From an uncultured Sutterella sp. (GTDB taxonomy: Bacteria; Pseudomonadota; Gammaproteobacteria; Burkholderiales; Burkholderiaceae_F): a DNA stretch of 62,311 nt. The number at the start of each line of letters is the position of its first letter. Position 1 is the first letter of the stretch. The translations under genes were made by a program, and so were the position numbers. Positions 40,705 through 50,288 of this stretch are shown here, piece by piece. The stretch covers positions 1-62,311 of the forward strand of contig UQUM01000011.1 of NCBI GenBank assembly GCA_900544255.1, written 5' to 3'. The notes under the pieces are model-generated. The model was not told the origin of the DNA and searched no databases. It saw only the letters and a list, made by a program, of their open reading frames with translations.

Positions 40705-42096
40705 ATGCAGCAGCTTTGGACCCAGGCAAAAATTGAAAAAGCGCTCGGCTCGTTGATTGTGGAAGTAAAGGGACGCACAGGACGCCCGTTGACGGAAGTG
40801 AGCACCGACAGCCGTCATTTGTCGCGGGGAGCTGTGTTCGTGGCTTTAAAGGGCGACAAGTTCGACGGTCATGATTACGCGGCTGCGGCTCAGCGCAACG
40901 GGGCGGAACTCCTCATCGTGGAACGCCCCATCGGAACGCCGGTGCCGGAAATTGTGGTGACGGATACGGCCGAAGCCTACGGTGCCCTCGCGCGTGCCTG
41001 GCGCAGTCAGTTTGCAATTCCGCTCATTTGCGTGGTGGGCAGCAACGGCAAAACGACGACGACGCAGATGATTGCCTCCATTCTCCGCGTGGCGCTCGGC
41101 ACCGAAGCAATGCTTGCTACCGAAGGTAATTACAACAATTCGGTGGGCGTTCCCCGGACACTGCTGAGGCTCACGCCCGACATGAAGGCTGCGGTCGTGG
41201 AGGCCGGGATCAGTCACCCCGGGGAAATGGCGCAGCTCGTCAGTTGGATTCGCCCCACGGTGGTCGTTGTGACGAATGCGCAGCGCGAACATCAGGAATT
41301 TTTGGACGGCGTGGAAGCGAGTGCCCGGGAAAACGGTATGGCGATCGTGAGCCTCTCCGGAAAAGGAACGGCCGTCCTCCCGGCGGATGATGCGTCGCTT
41401 CCTATTTGGATTAACTACGCCCGGGCCCGCGGCTGCGAAGTGCTCACTTATGCCGAAGGGGAAACGGCTATTCATGCGCCGGTGCGTGCTGTGGAAAAAA
41501 ATGGGACGGTGTCTCTCGTTCTTCCCACGGGAGAACGTCAGTTGGAATTGAAGACTGCGGGACGCCATGCGGTGCATGATGCTGCGGCTGCGGCCGCGGC
41601 CGCGGCCGTGATCGGCGTAAGCCCTGAAGCGATCGAAGAAGGATTGCGTTGCTTTGAACCGGTGGCGGGGCGAGGGCGCCGCTTCGTGCTCCGCAGCGGG
41701 GCCGTGCTGATTGATGACGCCTACAATGCCAATCCCGACAGTATGCGGGCGGCGATTGACATGCTGAGTCACCTTTCGTCGCCCCGGGTGTTGGTCGCAG
41801 GCGACATGGGGGAAGTCGGCAAACATGCGCACGACTACCACGTGGAAATCGGGCGCTATGCCCGGGAGCACGGCATTGACCGTTTCCTCGCCGTCGGCGA
41901 AGAAATGAAGGCGGCCGCGGAAGCGTTCGGTGCCGGGGCACGGTATTACGACAATACGGCGACTCTCATTAAGGCCGTTTTGGATGAAGCTCAGACACCG
42001 GGGACGGTTTTGGTGAAGGCAAGCCACTACATGAAACTTGACGCGGTGGTGACGGCCGTGGTCGGTGAATACGGAATTTCGTCGCAGAAAAAATAA
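40705..42096 (+). CDS. murF: UDP-MurNAc-tripeptide:D-Ala-D-Ala ligase
   Basis: Last cytoplasmic Mur ligase. 463 residues from the ATG at 40705 (GAGG about 10 bases before); an upstream TTG at 40696 overlaps murE and is not needed. The ATP loop is VVGSNGKTTTTQMIA, the middle domain has EGNYNNSVGVPRTLL, and the C-terminal domain has LIDDAYNANPDSMRAAI. Confidence 0.96.
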   Translation: MQQLWTQAKIEKALGSLIVEVKGRTGRPLTEVSTDSRHLSRGAVFVALKGDKFDGHDYAAAAQRNGAELLIVERPIGTPVPEIVVTDTAEAYGALARAWRSQFAIPLICVVGSNGKTTTTQMIASILRVALGTEAMLATEGNYNNSVGVPRTLLRLTPDMKAAVVEAGISHPGEMAQLVSWIRPTVVVVTNAQREHQEFLDGVEASARENGMAIVSLSGKGTAVLPADDASLPIWINYARARGCEVLTYAEGETAIHAPVRAVEKNGTVSLVLPTGERQLELKTAGRHAVHDAAAAAAAAAVIGVSPEAIEEGLRCFEPVAGRGRRFVLRSGAVLIDDAYNANPDSMRAAIDMLSHLSSPRVLVAGDMGEVGKHAHDYHVEIGRYAREHGIDRFLAVGEEMKAAAEAFGAGARYYDNTATLIKAVLDEAQTPGTVLVKASHYMKLDAVVTAVVGEYGISSQKK

Positions 42097-42113
42097 TCGA
42101 AAGCGATTCTTTT

Positions 42114-43268
42114 ATGTTGTTAGCGTTTTTTCAATGGCTGAGTCAGGACATCCGGGCTTTCAGCGTATTTAATTATTTGTCGCTGCGGGCGGTGATGGCG
42201 GCCTTGACGGCGCTTTTGATCGGTTTTTCCGCCGGTCCCTGGGTGATCCGCGAACTGCGCAAACTCAAAATCGGCCAAGCCGTCCGTACGTGCGGCCCCA
42301 AGACGCATCTCGTGAAGGACGGGACGCCGACGATGGGCGGGTCGCTCATTTTGATTTCGATCGGACTTTCGACCCTCTTGTGGATGGATCTTTCAAACCG
42401 CTTCGTGTGGGCGGTACTTTTCGTGACGCTGGGTTACGGCATCGTTGGGTGGGTGGACGACTACCGTAAGGTGGTGCACCACAATCCCAATGGCATGAGT
42501 GCTCGGGAAAAATTCGGCTGGCAGAGTTTGATCGGGGTGATTACGGCTGTGTATCTCGCGTTTGCCGTCGCCATGCCGACGGATACGCACGTCTGGTCGT
42601 TGGTGCTGCATTGGTTTGAAAACGGGTTTGTGTTGCCGGAACCGGCGAAGCTGCAGCTGACGGTACCGTTCTTTAAGCAGATTGCTTTCCCCTTCGGCAT
42701 TTGGGGATTTCTAATTCTCACCTACATCGTGATCGTAGGAACCTCAAACGCCGTCAACCTCACCGACGGCTTGGACGGTCTTGCCATCCTGCCCTGCGTG
42801 ATGGTGGGGTCGGCGTTGGGGATTTTCTGTTACGTCGTGGGGCGTCCCGACTACGCCAATTACCTTTATTTTTCCTATATTCCAGGGGCAGGCGAACTGG
42901 TAGTCGTGTGCGCGGCTTTGGCCGGTGCGGGGCTCGCGTTCCTGTGGTTTAACGCCTATCCCGCTCAGGTCTTCATGGGGGACGTGGGCGCCTTGGCCTT
43001 GGGCGGTTGCTTGGGAACCGTGGCCGTGATCTGCCGGCAGGAAATCGTGCTTGCGATCATGGGCGGCATTTTTGTCGTGGAAACGCTTTCCGTCATGATT
43101 CAGACGACGTATTTCCGACTGACGCACGGCAAGCGTATTTTCCTGATGGCGCCGATCCACCATCACTTTGAATTGAAGGGCTGGAAAGAAACGCAGGTCG
43201 TGGTTCGTTTCTGGATCATCACGTTTATTTTGGTATTGATCGGTTTGGCGACGCTCAAAATCCGTTGA
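42114..43268 (+). CDS. mraY: Phospho-N-acetylmuramoyl-pentapeptide transferase
   Basis: Polytopic membrane enzyme that makes lipid I. 384 residues, ten predicted helices. The conserved loops are KDGTPTMGGSLIL, GWVDDYRKV (the Asp pair), VNLTDGLDGLA, FMGDVGALALGG, and the C-terminal MAPIHHHFELKGWKE. It comes 17 bp after murF. Confidence 0.97.
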   Translation: MLLAFFQWLSQDIRAFSVFNYLSLRAVMAALTALLIGFSAGPWVIRELRKLKIGQAVRTCGPKTHLVKDGTPTMGGSLILISIGLSTLLWMDLSNRFVWAVLFVTLGYGIVGWVDDYRKVVHHNPNGMSAREKFGWQSLIGVITAVYLAFAVAMPTDTHVWSLVLHWFENGFVLPEPAKLQLTVPFFKQIAFPFGIWGFLILTYIVIVGTSNAVNLTDGLDGLAILPCVMVGSALGIFCYVVGRPDYANYLYFSYIPGAGELVVVCAALAGAGLAFLWFNAYPAQVFMGDVGALALGGCLGTVAVICRQEIVLAIMGGIFVVETLSVMIQTTYFRLTHGKRIFLMAPIHHHFELKGWKETQVVVRFWIITFILVLIGLATLKIR

Positions 43269-43271
43269 TCG

Positions 43272-44774
43272 GTGAAGAAAATGTCGGATACGAAAAAAGC
43301 TTTGGTATTAGGTTGCGGTGCTTCGGGCGCCGCGTGTGCGGAATTTTTGGCGGCGACGGGCTGGCAGGTTCGGATGGCGGATACGCGGGAACATCCGGCG
43401 GGCCTGGAGCAGCTCTCCGAGCGTATTCCCGGCGTGGAAATTAAGACGGGCGGCCTGCCGCTTACGCTGCTCGAGGGGTGCAACCTCCTGGTGTTTTCGC
43501 CGGGTCTGTCGCCGGAACACTCCGCTGCGACGCCTCTGACGGCGGCCGCCCGCGCGGCAGGCATCGACATCGTCGGCGAAATCGAACTCTTTGCCCGGGA
43601 ATTAAACCGCTTGAAGGCGACGACGGGCTATGCCCCGCAAGTGCTTGCAATCACCGGTACGAACGGCAAGACGACTACGACCACCATTACGGGCCTCATG
43701 GCTAAGGCTGCCGGAAAGTCCGTCTGTGTGGCGGGAAACATCGGGCCCAATGCGCTTCGGGAACTCAAGAAGGCGGAAGACACCGGTGAGCTGCCGCAGG
43801 TGTGGGTGTTGGAATTGTCGAGTTTTCAGCTCGAAACGACGAAGAATCTCTTTCTCACTGCGGCGGCGTTTTTAAATCTCACGGAAGATCACATCGATTG
43901 GCACGGGTCGCTGGAAAACTATGCGGCCGCCAAGGGCAGCATTTTCCGTCATGCGGAAAATAAGATTCTCAACCGCGGTGACGACGCCGTGATGAAAAAT
44001 GCCGCAGGTTCTGTGCCGGTGCGCACCTTCGGACTGACGTCGCCCGCAGAGCCCGGAGAATGGGGCGTGACGACGGACGCCGGCGTGGAGTGGTTAAGCG
44101 TCATTCCCTGCCGCGAAGGTGAAGAAGCTCGCACGAAAAAGGCGCAGTTGGCGGCGGGTGACGCGCCGCAGCTGACGCTTCTGATGCCGTCGAAAGCGCT
44201 GAAAATCCGCGGTCGCCACAATGTGATGAACGCATTGGCGGCGCTCGCCCTCGCGGATGCCGCGCACTTTCCTCTGGCGACGAGCCTCTCGGTGTTGGCG
44301 GACTACCGCGGTGAAGCGCATCGTGTGCAGCCGGTTTTGAAGGTGGGTGCCGTTGAATTTATTGACGACAGCAAGGGAACGAACGTGGGTGCCGTGGCCG
44401 CTGCCTTAGAAGGGCTGGCAACCGAAGGCGTGAAGTCGAGCATTATTTTGGGGGGCGACGGTAAGGGGCAGGATTTTGCGCCTTTGGCGGACGTCGTCCG
44501 CCGTTGCGCGCGTCACGTCGTACTGATCGGACGGGACGGAGAGGCAATCGGCCGGGCGCTGGCGTCGGCCGGGGTTCCCATGGAAAGTGCGGGAACGGAT
44601 TTTGAAAAGGCCGTGGATTTGGCGTACGCCGCCGCAGAAGACGGAGACGCCGTACTTCTGAGTCCCGCCTGCGCAAGTTGGGATATGTTCTCGAACTACG
44701 CTGAGCGTTCTGCCCGGTTCGTGGCGCGTGCCGAAGCAATTGCAGCGGCCGAGGGCAAGGCTTCGCCGTCATGA
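43272..44774 (+). CDS. murD: UDP-MurNAc-L-alanine:D-glutamate ligase
   Basis: Adds D-Glu supplied by MurI. About 500 residues. The N-terminal nucleotide-binding part is ALVLGCGASGAACAEFL, the ATP loop AITGTNGKTTTTTITG, and the C-terminal domain has DDSKGTNVGAVAAALEG. The start is ambiguous between GTG 43272 and ATG 43281 (the ATG has GGTGAAG unusually close). Its stop overlaps ftsW (ATGA). Confidence 0.95.
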   Translation: MKKMSDTKKALVLGCGASGAACAEFLAATGWQVRMADTREHPAGLEQLSERIPGVEIKTGGLPLTLLEGCNLLVFSPGLSPEHSAATPLTAAARAAGIDIVGEIELFARELNRLKATTGYAPQVLAITGTNGKTTTTTITGLMAKAAGKSVCVAGNIGPNALRELKKAEDTGELPQVWVLELSSFQLETTKNLFLTAAAFLNLTEDHIDWHGSLENYAAAKGSIFRHAENKILNRGDDAVMKNAAGSVPVRTFGLTSPAEPGEWGVTTDAGVEWLSVIPCREGEEARTKKAQLAAGDAPQLTLLMPSKALKIRGRHNVMNALAALALADAAHFPLATSLSVLADYRGEAHRVQPVLKVGAVEFIDDSKGTNVGAVAAALEGLATEGVKSSIILGGDGKGQDFAPLADVVRRCARHVVLIGRDGEAIGRALASAGVPMESAGTDFEKAVDLAYAAAEDGDAVLLSPACASWDMFSNYAERSARFVARAEAIAAAEGKASPS

Positions 44775-46000
44775 AGTGGCCGTTCGGGCGCCGGGACGAA
44801 GTCGGGCGTATTGAAGAGGATTTGGCGGGTTCCGTCGTTCTGAGGGCGGGGGCCGGGCAACGCATCCGCGCCGAGGGCGTGGATTGGGTGGTGGTTTTCC
44901 TGTCGTCGCTGCTGCTCGCCTTCGGTGCGCTGATGGTGTATTCGGCATCGATTGCCTTGGCGGACAGTCCGAAGTACGGCACGTCCTACATGTTCTTTTT
45001 TAAGCGCCATCTGATTTCGGCGGCGATTGCCGTGGCGGCGGGCGCTTTGGCCTATCGAGTACCGCTGCGGATTTGGTACCGTTTGACGCCCTGGTTGGCT
45101 GTGGCGGCTTTTTTACTGTTGATTCTCGTGCTCATACCAGGGATCGGCCACAGTGTGAACGGAGCCCGGCGTTGGGTGGGGGTAGGACCGCTTTCGATTC
45201 AAGTGACGGAAGTCGTGAAGCTCGCGGCACTTTTGGGGGCCGCCTGGTTTACCGTGCGCCGCCAGGAATACATGCATTCCTTCACCAAGGGCTTTGCACC
45301 GATGGCGCTCGTAATGGCGTTGGTTGCCTTTCTCACCAACCTGCAGCCTGATTTGGGGGCGACGGTTGTGATTGTGTGCATTGCGCTGGGGGTTCTTTTT
45401 CTGGGAGGACTCAACCTCCGGATATTTTTGGTCTGCGCGGTGGCCGTCGTCTTAGCCGTCATCATGGCGGTCTGGATGTCGCCGTGGCGCGTAGGGCGCG
45501 TGATGGCGTACCTTGATCCGTGGAGTAGCGAATACGCCTTGGACAAGGCTTATCAGCTGAGTCATTCGCTCATCGCGTTCGGACGCGGAGAGTGGTTCGG
45601 CGTCGGACTCGGCGCCTCCGTGGAAAAACTCAACTATCTGCCGGAAGCACACACGGACTTTATTCTCGCGGTCGTCGGCGAAGAATTGGGGTTCGTGGGG
45701 GTCTTCTGCGTACTCACCGTGTATTACTTTTTGGTGCGCCGGGCGTTTGCCATCGGCCGCCAGGCGATTAAGCTCGAACGGGTATATTCGGGATTGATTG
45801 CCGAAGGGGTGGGGCTCTGGATCGGCGTTCAGGTCGTCATCAACGGCGGCGTTGCTACGGGGCTTTTTCCCACTAAGGGGCTCACCCTTCCTCTGATGAG
45901 TTACGGGGGATCGTCCCTACTCGCTACAATTATTGCCATTGCCATTTTGCTGCGCGTGGATGCGGAAAACCGGATTCTGATGCGCGGCGGACGAGTTTGA
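44771..46000 (+). CDS. ftsW: Septal peptidoglycan polymerase FtsW (SEDS)
   Basis: SEDS-family glycosyltransferase that works with FtsI. 409 residues, ten predicted membrane helices after a charged cytosolic start. Signature segments are GHSVNGARRWVGVG, QPDLGATVVI, the loop with LGASVEKLNYLPEAHTDFIL, and TKGLTLPLMSYGGSSLL near the C-terminus. It is followed by murG after 1 bp. Confidence 0.95.
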   Translation: MKWPFGRRDEVGRIEEDLAGSVVLRAGAGQRIRAEGVDWVVVFLSSLLLAFGALMVYSASIALADSPKYGTSYMFFFKRHLISAAIAVAAGALAYRVPLRIWYRLTPWLAVAAFLLLILVLIPGIGHSVNGARRWVGVGPLSIQVTEVVKLAALLGAAWFTVRRQEYMHSFTKGFAPMALVMALVAFLTNLQPDLGATVVIVCIALGVLFLGGLNLRIFLVCAVAVVLAVIMAVWMSPWRVGRVMAYLDPWSSEYALDKAYQLSHSLIAFGRGEWFGVGLGASVEKLNYLPEAHTDFILAVVGEELGFVGVFCVLTVYYFLVRRAFAIGRQAIKLERVYSGLIAEGVGLWIGVQVVINGGVATGLFPTKGLTLPLMSYGGSSLLATIIAIAILLRVDAENRILMRGGRV

Positions 46001-46001
46001 T

Positions 46002-47111
46002 ATGAGTGAAGAAGCCAAACACCTTGTGATAGCGGCCGCCGGAACGGGCGGCCACGTCTTTCCGGCATTGGCCGTTGCGCGGGAACTGCTTGCGCGCGGT
46101 TGGAAAGTAACCTGGATCGGAACGAAAACCGGTATGGAAGGGGGACTCATCGCAAAGTCCGCGCCGGAAATTGATTTCGTTCCCCTTGATTTCCGCGGCG
46201 TGCGCGGCAAGGGACTTTTCGGGGCGGTGACGGGTGTCATCAAGCTCTTTAAGGCGACGGCGAAATCCAAGCAGCTCATGCGGGATCTGAAGCCTGACGT
46301 GTTTTTTACGACCGGCGGCTACATTGCCGTGCCGGTCAATAACGGTGCGAAGAAAAACCACGTGCGTACCGTCATCATGAACTGCGACGCCGACCTTTTG
46401 ATGTCCACGGAAATGATTCTTCGGGATGCTTGGGCCGTCGCGTGTGGGTTTGCGGGATCGGCGCGATCTCGGGCGGCCTCAAAGGGCTACATCACCGGCA
46501 ATCCCGTCCGTCGGGAAATTGAAGCGGTGCCGTCCCCCGAAGAACGCCTCGCGGGACGAAGCGGCCCCCTGAAACTGTTGGTCTTCGGTGGTAGTCTCGG
46601 TGCACAGGTTTTAAATGAAACCGTGCCGAAGGCGCTGGCGCTTTTTGAAGAGGACAAGCGGCCGCAGGTGCTTCATCAGTGCGGTGCTAAGCAGATTGAA
46701 GCTGCCAAGAAGTGTTATGCCGACGCCGGGGTGAAGGCGGACGTGGTGGGCTTTATCGACGATATGGCCGCAGCCTACCGTGACGCCGATCTGGTGATCT
46801 GCCGATCGGGGGCGACGACGGCCGCGGAACTCTGCGCTTCCGGAAGCGCAGCCGTGATGGTGCCCTTCGTGGTGAAGACGACGCAGCATCAGATGGGGAA
46901 CGCTCGCTATCTCGCAAGCCGCGGGGCCGGGATTCTCCTGGAACAGGCGCACTTGACGCCGGAACACCTCTTCGGCCTTTTGGCGAGTATCAAGAGGGAA
47001 AAGATCCTCGATATGGCGGTGAAGGCCCGGGGCTTAATGAAGCCTCATGCGGCTCAGACCGTCGCGGATTTGATTGAAACCGTGCGCGGCATGAAAGAAA
47101 AACCGGTGTAA
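46002..47111 (+). CDS. murG: Lipid II synthase MurG
   Basis: Adds GlcNAc to lipid I on the cytoplasmic face. GT-B fold, 369 residues. The N-terminal AAGTGGHVFPALAVA is the acceptor-side glycine loop; the C-terminal domain has FGGSLGAQVLNE and CRSGATTAAELCASG (UDP-GlcNAc binding). 12 bp before murC. Confidence 0.96.
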   Translation: MSEEAKHLVIAAAGTGGHVFPALAVARELLARGWKVTWIGTKTGMEGGLIAKSAPEIDFVPLDFRGVRGKGLFGAVTGVIKLFKATAKSKQLMRDLKPDVFFTTGGYIAVPVNNGAKKNHVRTVIMNCDADLLMSTEMILRDAWAVACGFAGSARSRAASKGYITGNPVRREIEAVPSPEERLAGRSGPLKLLVFGGSLGAQVLNETVPKALALFEEDKRPQVLHQCGAKQIEAAKKCYADAGVKADVVGFIDDMAAAYRDADLVICRSGATTAAELCASGSAAVMVPFVVKTTQHQMGNARYLASRGAGILLEQAHLTPEHLFGLLASIKREKILDMAVKARGLMKPHAAQTVADLIETVRGMKEKPV

Positions 47112-47123
47112 GGAACGTATATT

Positions 47124-48527
47124 ATGAAATTTGTTGTCAAACACCTGCACTTTGTTGGCATCGGCGGCACAGGAATGTGCGGCATTGCCGAGGTGATGGT
47201 GAACCTCGGGTATACGGTGTCCGGATCCGATCTTGCGAAAAATGCGGCGACCGAGCGTCTGGCGCGTCTCGGAGCCACGGTTTATCAGGGGCACGCCCCC
47301 GAACATATTGCCGGGGCGGACGCCGTGGTGATTTCAAGTGCCGTCCATGAAGACAATCCGGAAGTGGTGGCGGCGCGTGCCGCGCATATTCCGGTGGTAC
47401 CCCGCGCGGTGATGTTGGCGGAATTGATGCGGTTGCGCCGCGGCATCGCCATTGCTGGCGCGCACGGCAAAACTACGACGACGTCGCTCACGGCGTCTTT
47501 GTTGGCGGCCGGAGGCTTGGATCCCACCTACGTCATCGGGGGACGCCTCAACAGTTCCGGCAGCAACGCTCGGTTGGGCGGCGGCGAATATATCGTGGCC
47601 GAAGCTGATGAATCCGACGCGTCGTTTTTGAATCTGATGCCGGTGTTGGCGGCCGTGACCAATATTGATCAGGATCACATGGATACCTACGGGCACGATT
47701 TTGAACGTCTCAAGGACGCTTTCGTGCAGTTTTTGCTGCGACTCCCCTTTTACGGGGTGGCGGTGCTCTGCGGGGACGATGACAACGTGAAGTCCATCAT
47801 TCCCAAGGTGCCGCGCCGCGTGATTGAGTACGGTCTCAATGAAAATGCCGAAGTGCGGGCGATCGACGTGACGACGGCTGGTACGCAGATGAAATTTACG
47901 ATTCTGCGGCCGAATCATGCGCCGTTGCCGGTGGTTTTGAATCTCGCGGGGCTGCACAACGTCCGCAATGCGCTCGCCGCCGTCGCGATCGCGACGTTGG
48001 TCGGGGTGTCGGACGAAGCGATCGTAAAGGGGCTCGCCGAATTCACCGGGGTCGGTCGGCGCTTTGCGCGTTACGGCGCCGTACCGGTTACGGATGCCGA
48101 CGGCAAAACGGTCGGAACGTTCGAACTCGTGGATGATTATGGACATCATCCGCATGAAATGGCGGCGACGATCGCGGCCGTGCGGGGCGCTTGGCCCGAT
48201 AAGCGTCTGGTGCTTGTCTTTCAGCCGCATCGTTATACCCGCACGCGCGACTGCTTTGAAGACTTGGTAAAAGTTTTGAAAGACGCCGACGTGTTGGTAT
48301 TGGGTGAGGTGTATCCGGCGGGGGAAACGCCGATTGCGGGGGCCGACGGCCGGTCGCTCGCGCGTGCCGTGCGCCTTGTGGGCCGGGGTGACTTGGTGTT
48401 CTGCGACAAAGTCGAAGAAATGCCGGAAGCCGTTCGGCGCGTGGTGCGCCCGGGGGATGTGGTGCTGACGATGGGCGCCGGATCCATCGGCCGAGTGCCG
48501 GGGCTGTTGGCGCACAAAGAAATTTAA
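47124..48527 (+). CDS. murC: UDP-MurNAc:L-alanine ligase
   Basis: First Mur ligase. 467 residues. The N-terminal domain has HFVGIGGTGMCGIAEVM, the ATP loop IAGAHGKTTTTSL, the centre EADESDASFLNLMP, and the C-terminal region VDDYGHHPHEMAATI. ddl follows 12 bp after the stop. Confidence 0.97.
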   Translation: MKFVVKHLHFVGIGGTGMCGIAEVMVNLGYTVSGSDLAKNAATERLARLGATVYQGHAPEHIAGADAVVISSAVHEDNPEVVAARAAHIPVVPRAVMLAELMRLRRGIAIAGAHGKTTTTSLTASLLAAGGLDPTYVIGGRLNSSGSNARLGGGEYIVAEADESDASFLNLMPVLAAVTNIDQDHMDTYGHDFERLKDAFVQFLLRLPFYGVAVLCGDDDNVKSIIPKVPRRVIEYGLNENAEVRAIDVTTAGTQMKFTILRPNHAPLPVVLNLAGLHNVRNALAAVAIATLVGVSDEAIVKGLAEFTGVGRRFARYGAVPVTDADGKTVGTFELVDDYGHHPHEMAATIAAVRGAWPDKRLVLVFQPHRYTRTRDCFEDLVKVLKDADVLVLGEVYPAGETPIAGADGRSLARAVRLVGRGDLVFCDKVEEMPEAVRRVVRPGDVVLTMGAGSIGRVPGLLAHKEI

Positions 48528-48539
48528 AAAAGGAAAGTG

Positions 48540-49490
48540 ATGCAGACAAAGATTGATCCGAGGTCGCTGGGGCGCGTCGTGGTGCTGATGGGCGGCATGA
48601 GTTCCGAACGGGAGGTTTCGCTCTCAAGCGGCGCCGGCGTGTTGAAGGCACTTAAAGATTGTGGGGTGGAAGCCGAAGCCTTTGACCCGGCGGAAAAGAA
48701 ATTGTCCGACCTCGAAGCCGGTCACTATGACCGCGCTTTTATCGCACTGCACGGCCGCTTCGGCGAAGACGGTACGATTCAGGGCGTGCTCGAATATTTG
48801 GGGCTCCCTTACACAGGGCCCGGCGTTCAGGCGAGTGCCGTCGCCATTGATAAAAGTGCGACGCGCATCGTGTGGCAGGCGGCAGGACTCCCGGTTGCCA
48901 AGGGGCTCACCGTGACGAGCGCGGACGAAGCGGGGCGCATCGTTCGTGAACTTGGTTCGAGCGTCGTGGTGAAGCCCGATAACGAAGGGTCTTCCATCGG
49001 GGTGACGAAGTTAAAGGACGCGACGGAAGCCGATATCCGAGAAGCGTTGGAAACGGCCTTGAAGTTGGATCGTCGGGTGCTCGTCGAAAAACGTGTGTTT
49101 GGCCGAGAATTTACGGTGGCGATTCTGAACGGAAAGGCGCAGGCCATTATTGAAATCAAGGCGCCGGAAGGGGACTACGACTACCGGAATAAGTATTTCG
49201 GCAACGCTGTGAAGTACGATTGCCCGGCGCAGTTGACGGAGGAAAAAACTCGGGAAATCCAAGCGGCCTGCGAAGCGGCTTTTGCTGTGCTCGGCGCCCG
49301 CGGTTGGGGGCGGATCGACGTCATGATGGAAGACACCGGCGACTTTGTGCTTCTGGAACTTAATACGAGTCCCGGCATGACGCCGCATTCCCTGGTGCCG
49401 ATGGCAGCACGTGTCGCCGGTATGAGTTACGAAGATTTGGTGCTGTTCGTGGCTTCCACGGCGGCGCTTGACCGTAAAGTAACCCGATAA
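48540..49490 (+). CDS. ddl: D-alanine:D-alanine ligase
   Basis: ATP-grasp ligase providing the MurF substrate. 316 residues from the ATG at 48540 behind AAAGGAAAG. Motifs are VLMGGMSSEREVSLSSG, ALHGRFGEDGTIQGVLEYL, KPDNEGSSIGVTKLK, and the metal site LLELNTSPGMTPHSLVP. Position between murC and ftsQ suits DdlB. Confidence 0.96.
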   Translation: MQTKIDPRSLGRVVVLMGGMSSEREVSLSSGAGVLKALKDCGVEAEAFDPAEKKLSDLEAGHYDRAFIALHGRFGEDGTIQGVLEYLGLPYTGPGVQASAVAIDKSATRIVWQAAGLPVAKGLTVTSADEAGRIVRELGSSVVVKPDNEGSSIGVTKLKDATEADIREALETALKLDRRVLVEKRVFGREFTVAILNGKAQAIIEIKAPEGDYDYRNKYFGNAVKYDCPAQLTEEKTREIQAACEAAFAVLGARGWGRIDVMMEDTGDFVLLELNTSPGMTPHSLVPMAARVAGMSYEDLVLFVASTAALDRKVTR

Positions 49491-49508
49491 AGGGCGGCAG
49501 CGCACGGG

Positions 49509-50288
49509 ATGAAGTTTTTTTGGATCAAAGCGGCGGCGGTGCTCCTCATTGCGGGGGGCGGAACGGTCGGGACGGTGCGCTTTCTGCACAATCCCGACTT
49601 TGCCGTGCGTCGGCTCTACCTTTTGGGGGGCGTCGAAGGTTCGAGCGTAGCGGAGGTGTCGCAGGCGGTGGCCTCGGCCGTGCCGGGAAATCTCCTCTTC
49701 ACCGATATCGACGCCGTGTCGGAGGCGGTCGAAGCCCTGAGTTGGGTGAAGTCGGCGCGGGTGACGCGCGTGTGGCCCGACGGTCTGCGTATCGACATCG
49801 ATCGGTACCGAGCCGTAGCGATCTGGGAAGACGGGCGGCTCGTCGCTGCAGACGGCCGACTTTTTACTGCCAACGACGAGTCGATAGAACGCTTGGCGCA
49901 GATGCCGATGTTTTCGGGCGACCCCGCGTACGCAGCGCAGGCAGCCGCCTATCTGCCGGCGTTTCAGGCGGCCGTAGCTGGTTTGAAGGCGCGACTTAAG
50001 GCAGTTCACGTGTCATTTCGCGGCAGTTGGAGCGTGACGGCAGAATCGCAGACGTTGCCCGCGGTGACGATCGAATTGGGGCGTGCCTTTACGGCGGGGA
50101 CGCCGGTGGAAAAACTGCAGCGCGTGGTGAGGCACTTCGATCACCTTTGCCGGGTGATGCAGGGGTATCCGCAGAATATTGATGCGCGGTACCGGGATGC
50201 CTTTGCGGCGCAGTTGCCCGATCGCGCTTCCGTCGAGTTGTGGGCGAAGGAACATGCCCCGCAGAAAGTAAAGAAAGGAGAAGGCTGA
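49509..50288 (+). CDS. ftsQ: Cell division protein FtsQ
   Basis: 259-residue bitopic protein. A membrane helix (IKAAAVLLIAGGGTVGTVRFL) sits almost directly at the N-terminus, so the cytosolic part is very short. The POTRA domain covers about residues 27-100 (RLYLLGGVEGSSVAEVSQAV, then LSWVKSARVTRVWPDGLRI), followed by the beta domain. Recruits FtsL/FtsB. Its stop overlaps the ftsA start (TGATG). Confidence 0.93.
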   Translation: MKFFWIKAAAVLLIAGGGTVGTVRFLHNPDFAVRRLYLLGGVEGSSVAEVSQAVASAVPGNLLFTDIDAVSEAVEALSWVKSARVTRVWPDGLRIDIDRYRAVAIWEDGRLVAADGRLFTANDESIERLAQMPMFSGDPAYAAQAAAYLPAFQAAVAGLKARLKAVHVSFRGSWSVTAESQTLPAVTIELGRAFTAGTPVEKLQRVVRHFDHLCRVMQGYPQNIDARYRDAFAAQLPDRASVELWAKEHAPQKVKKGEG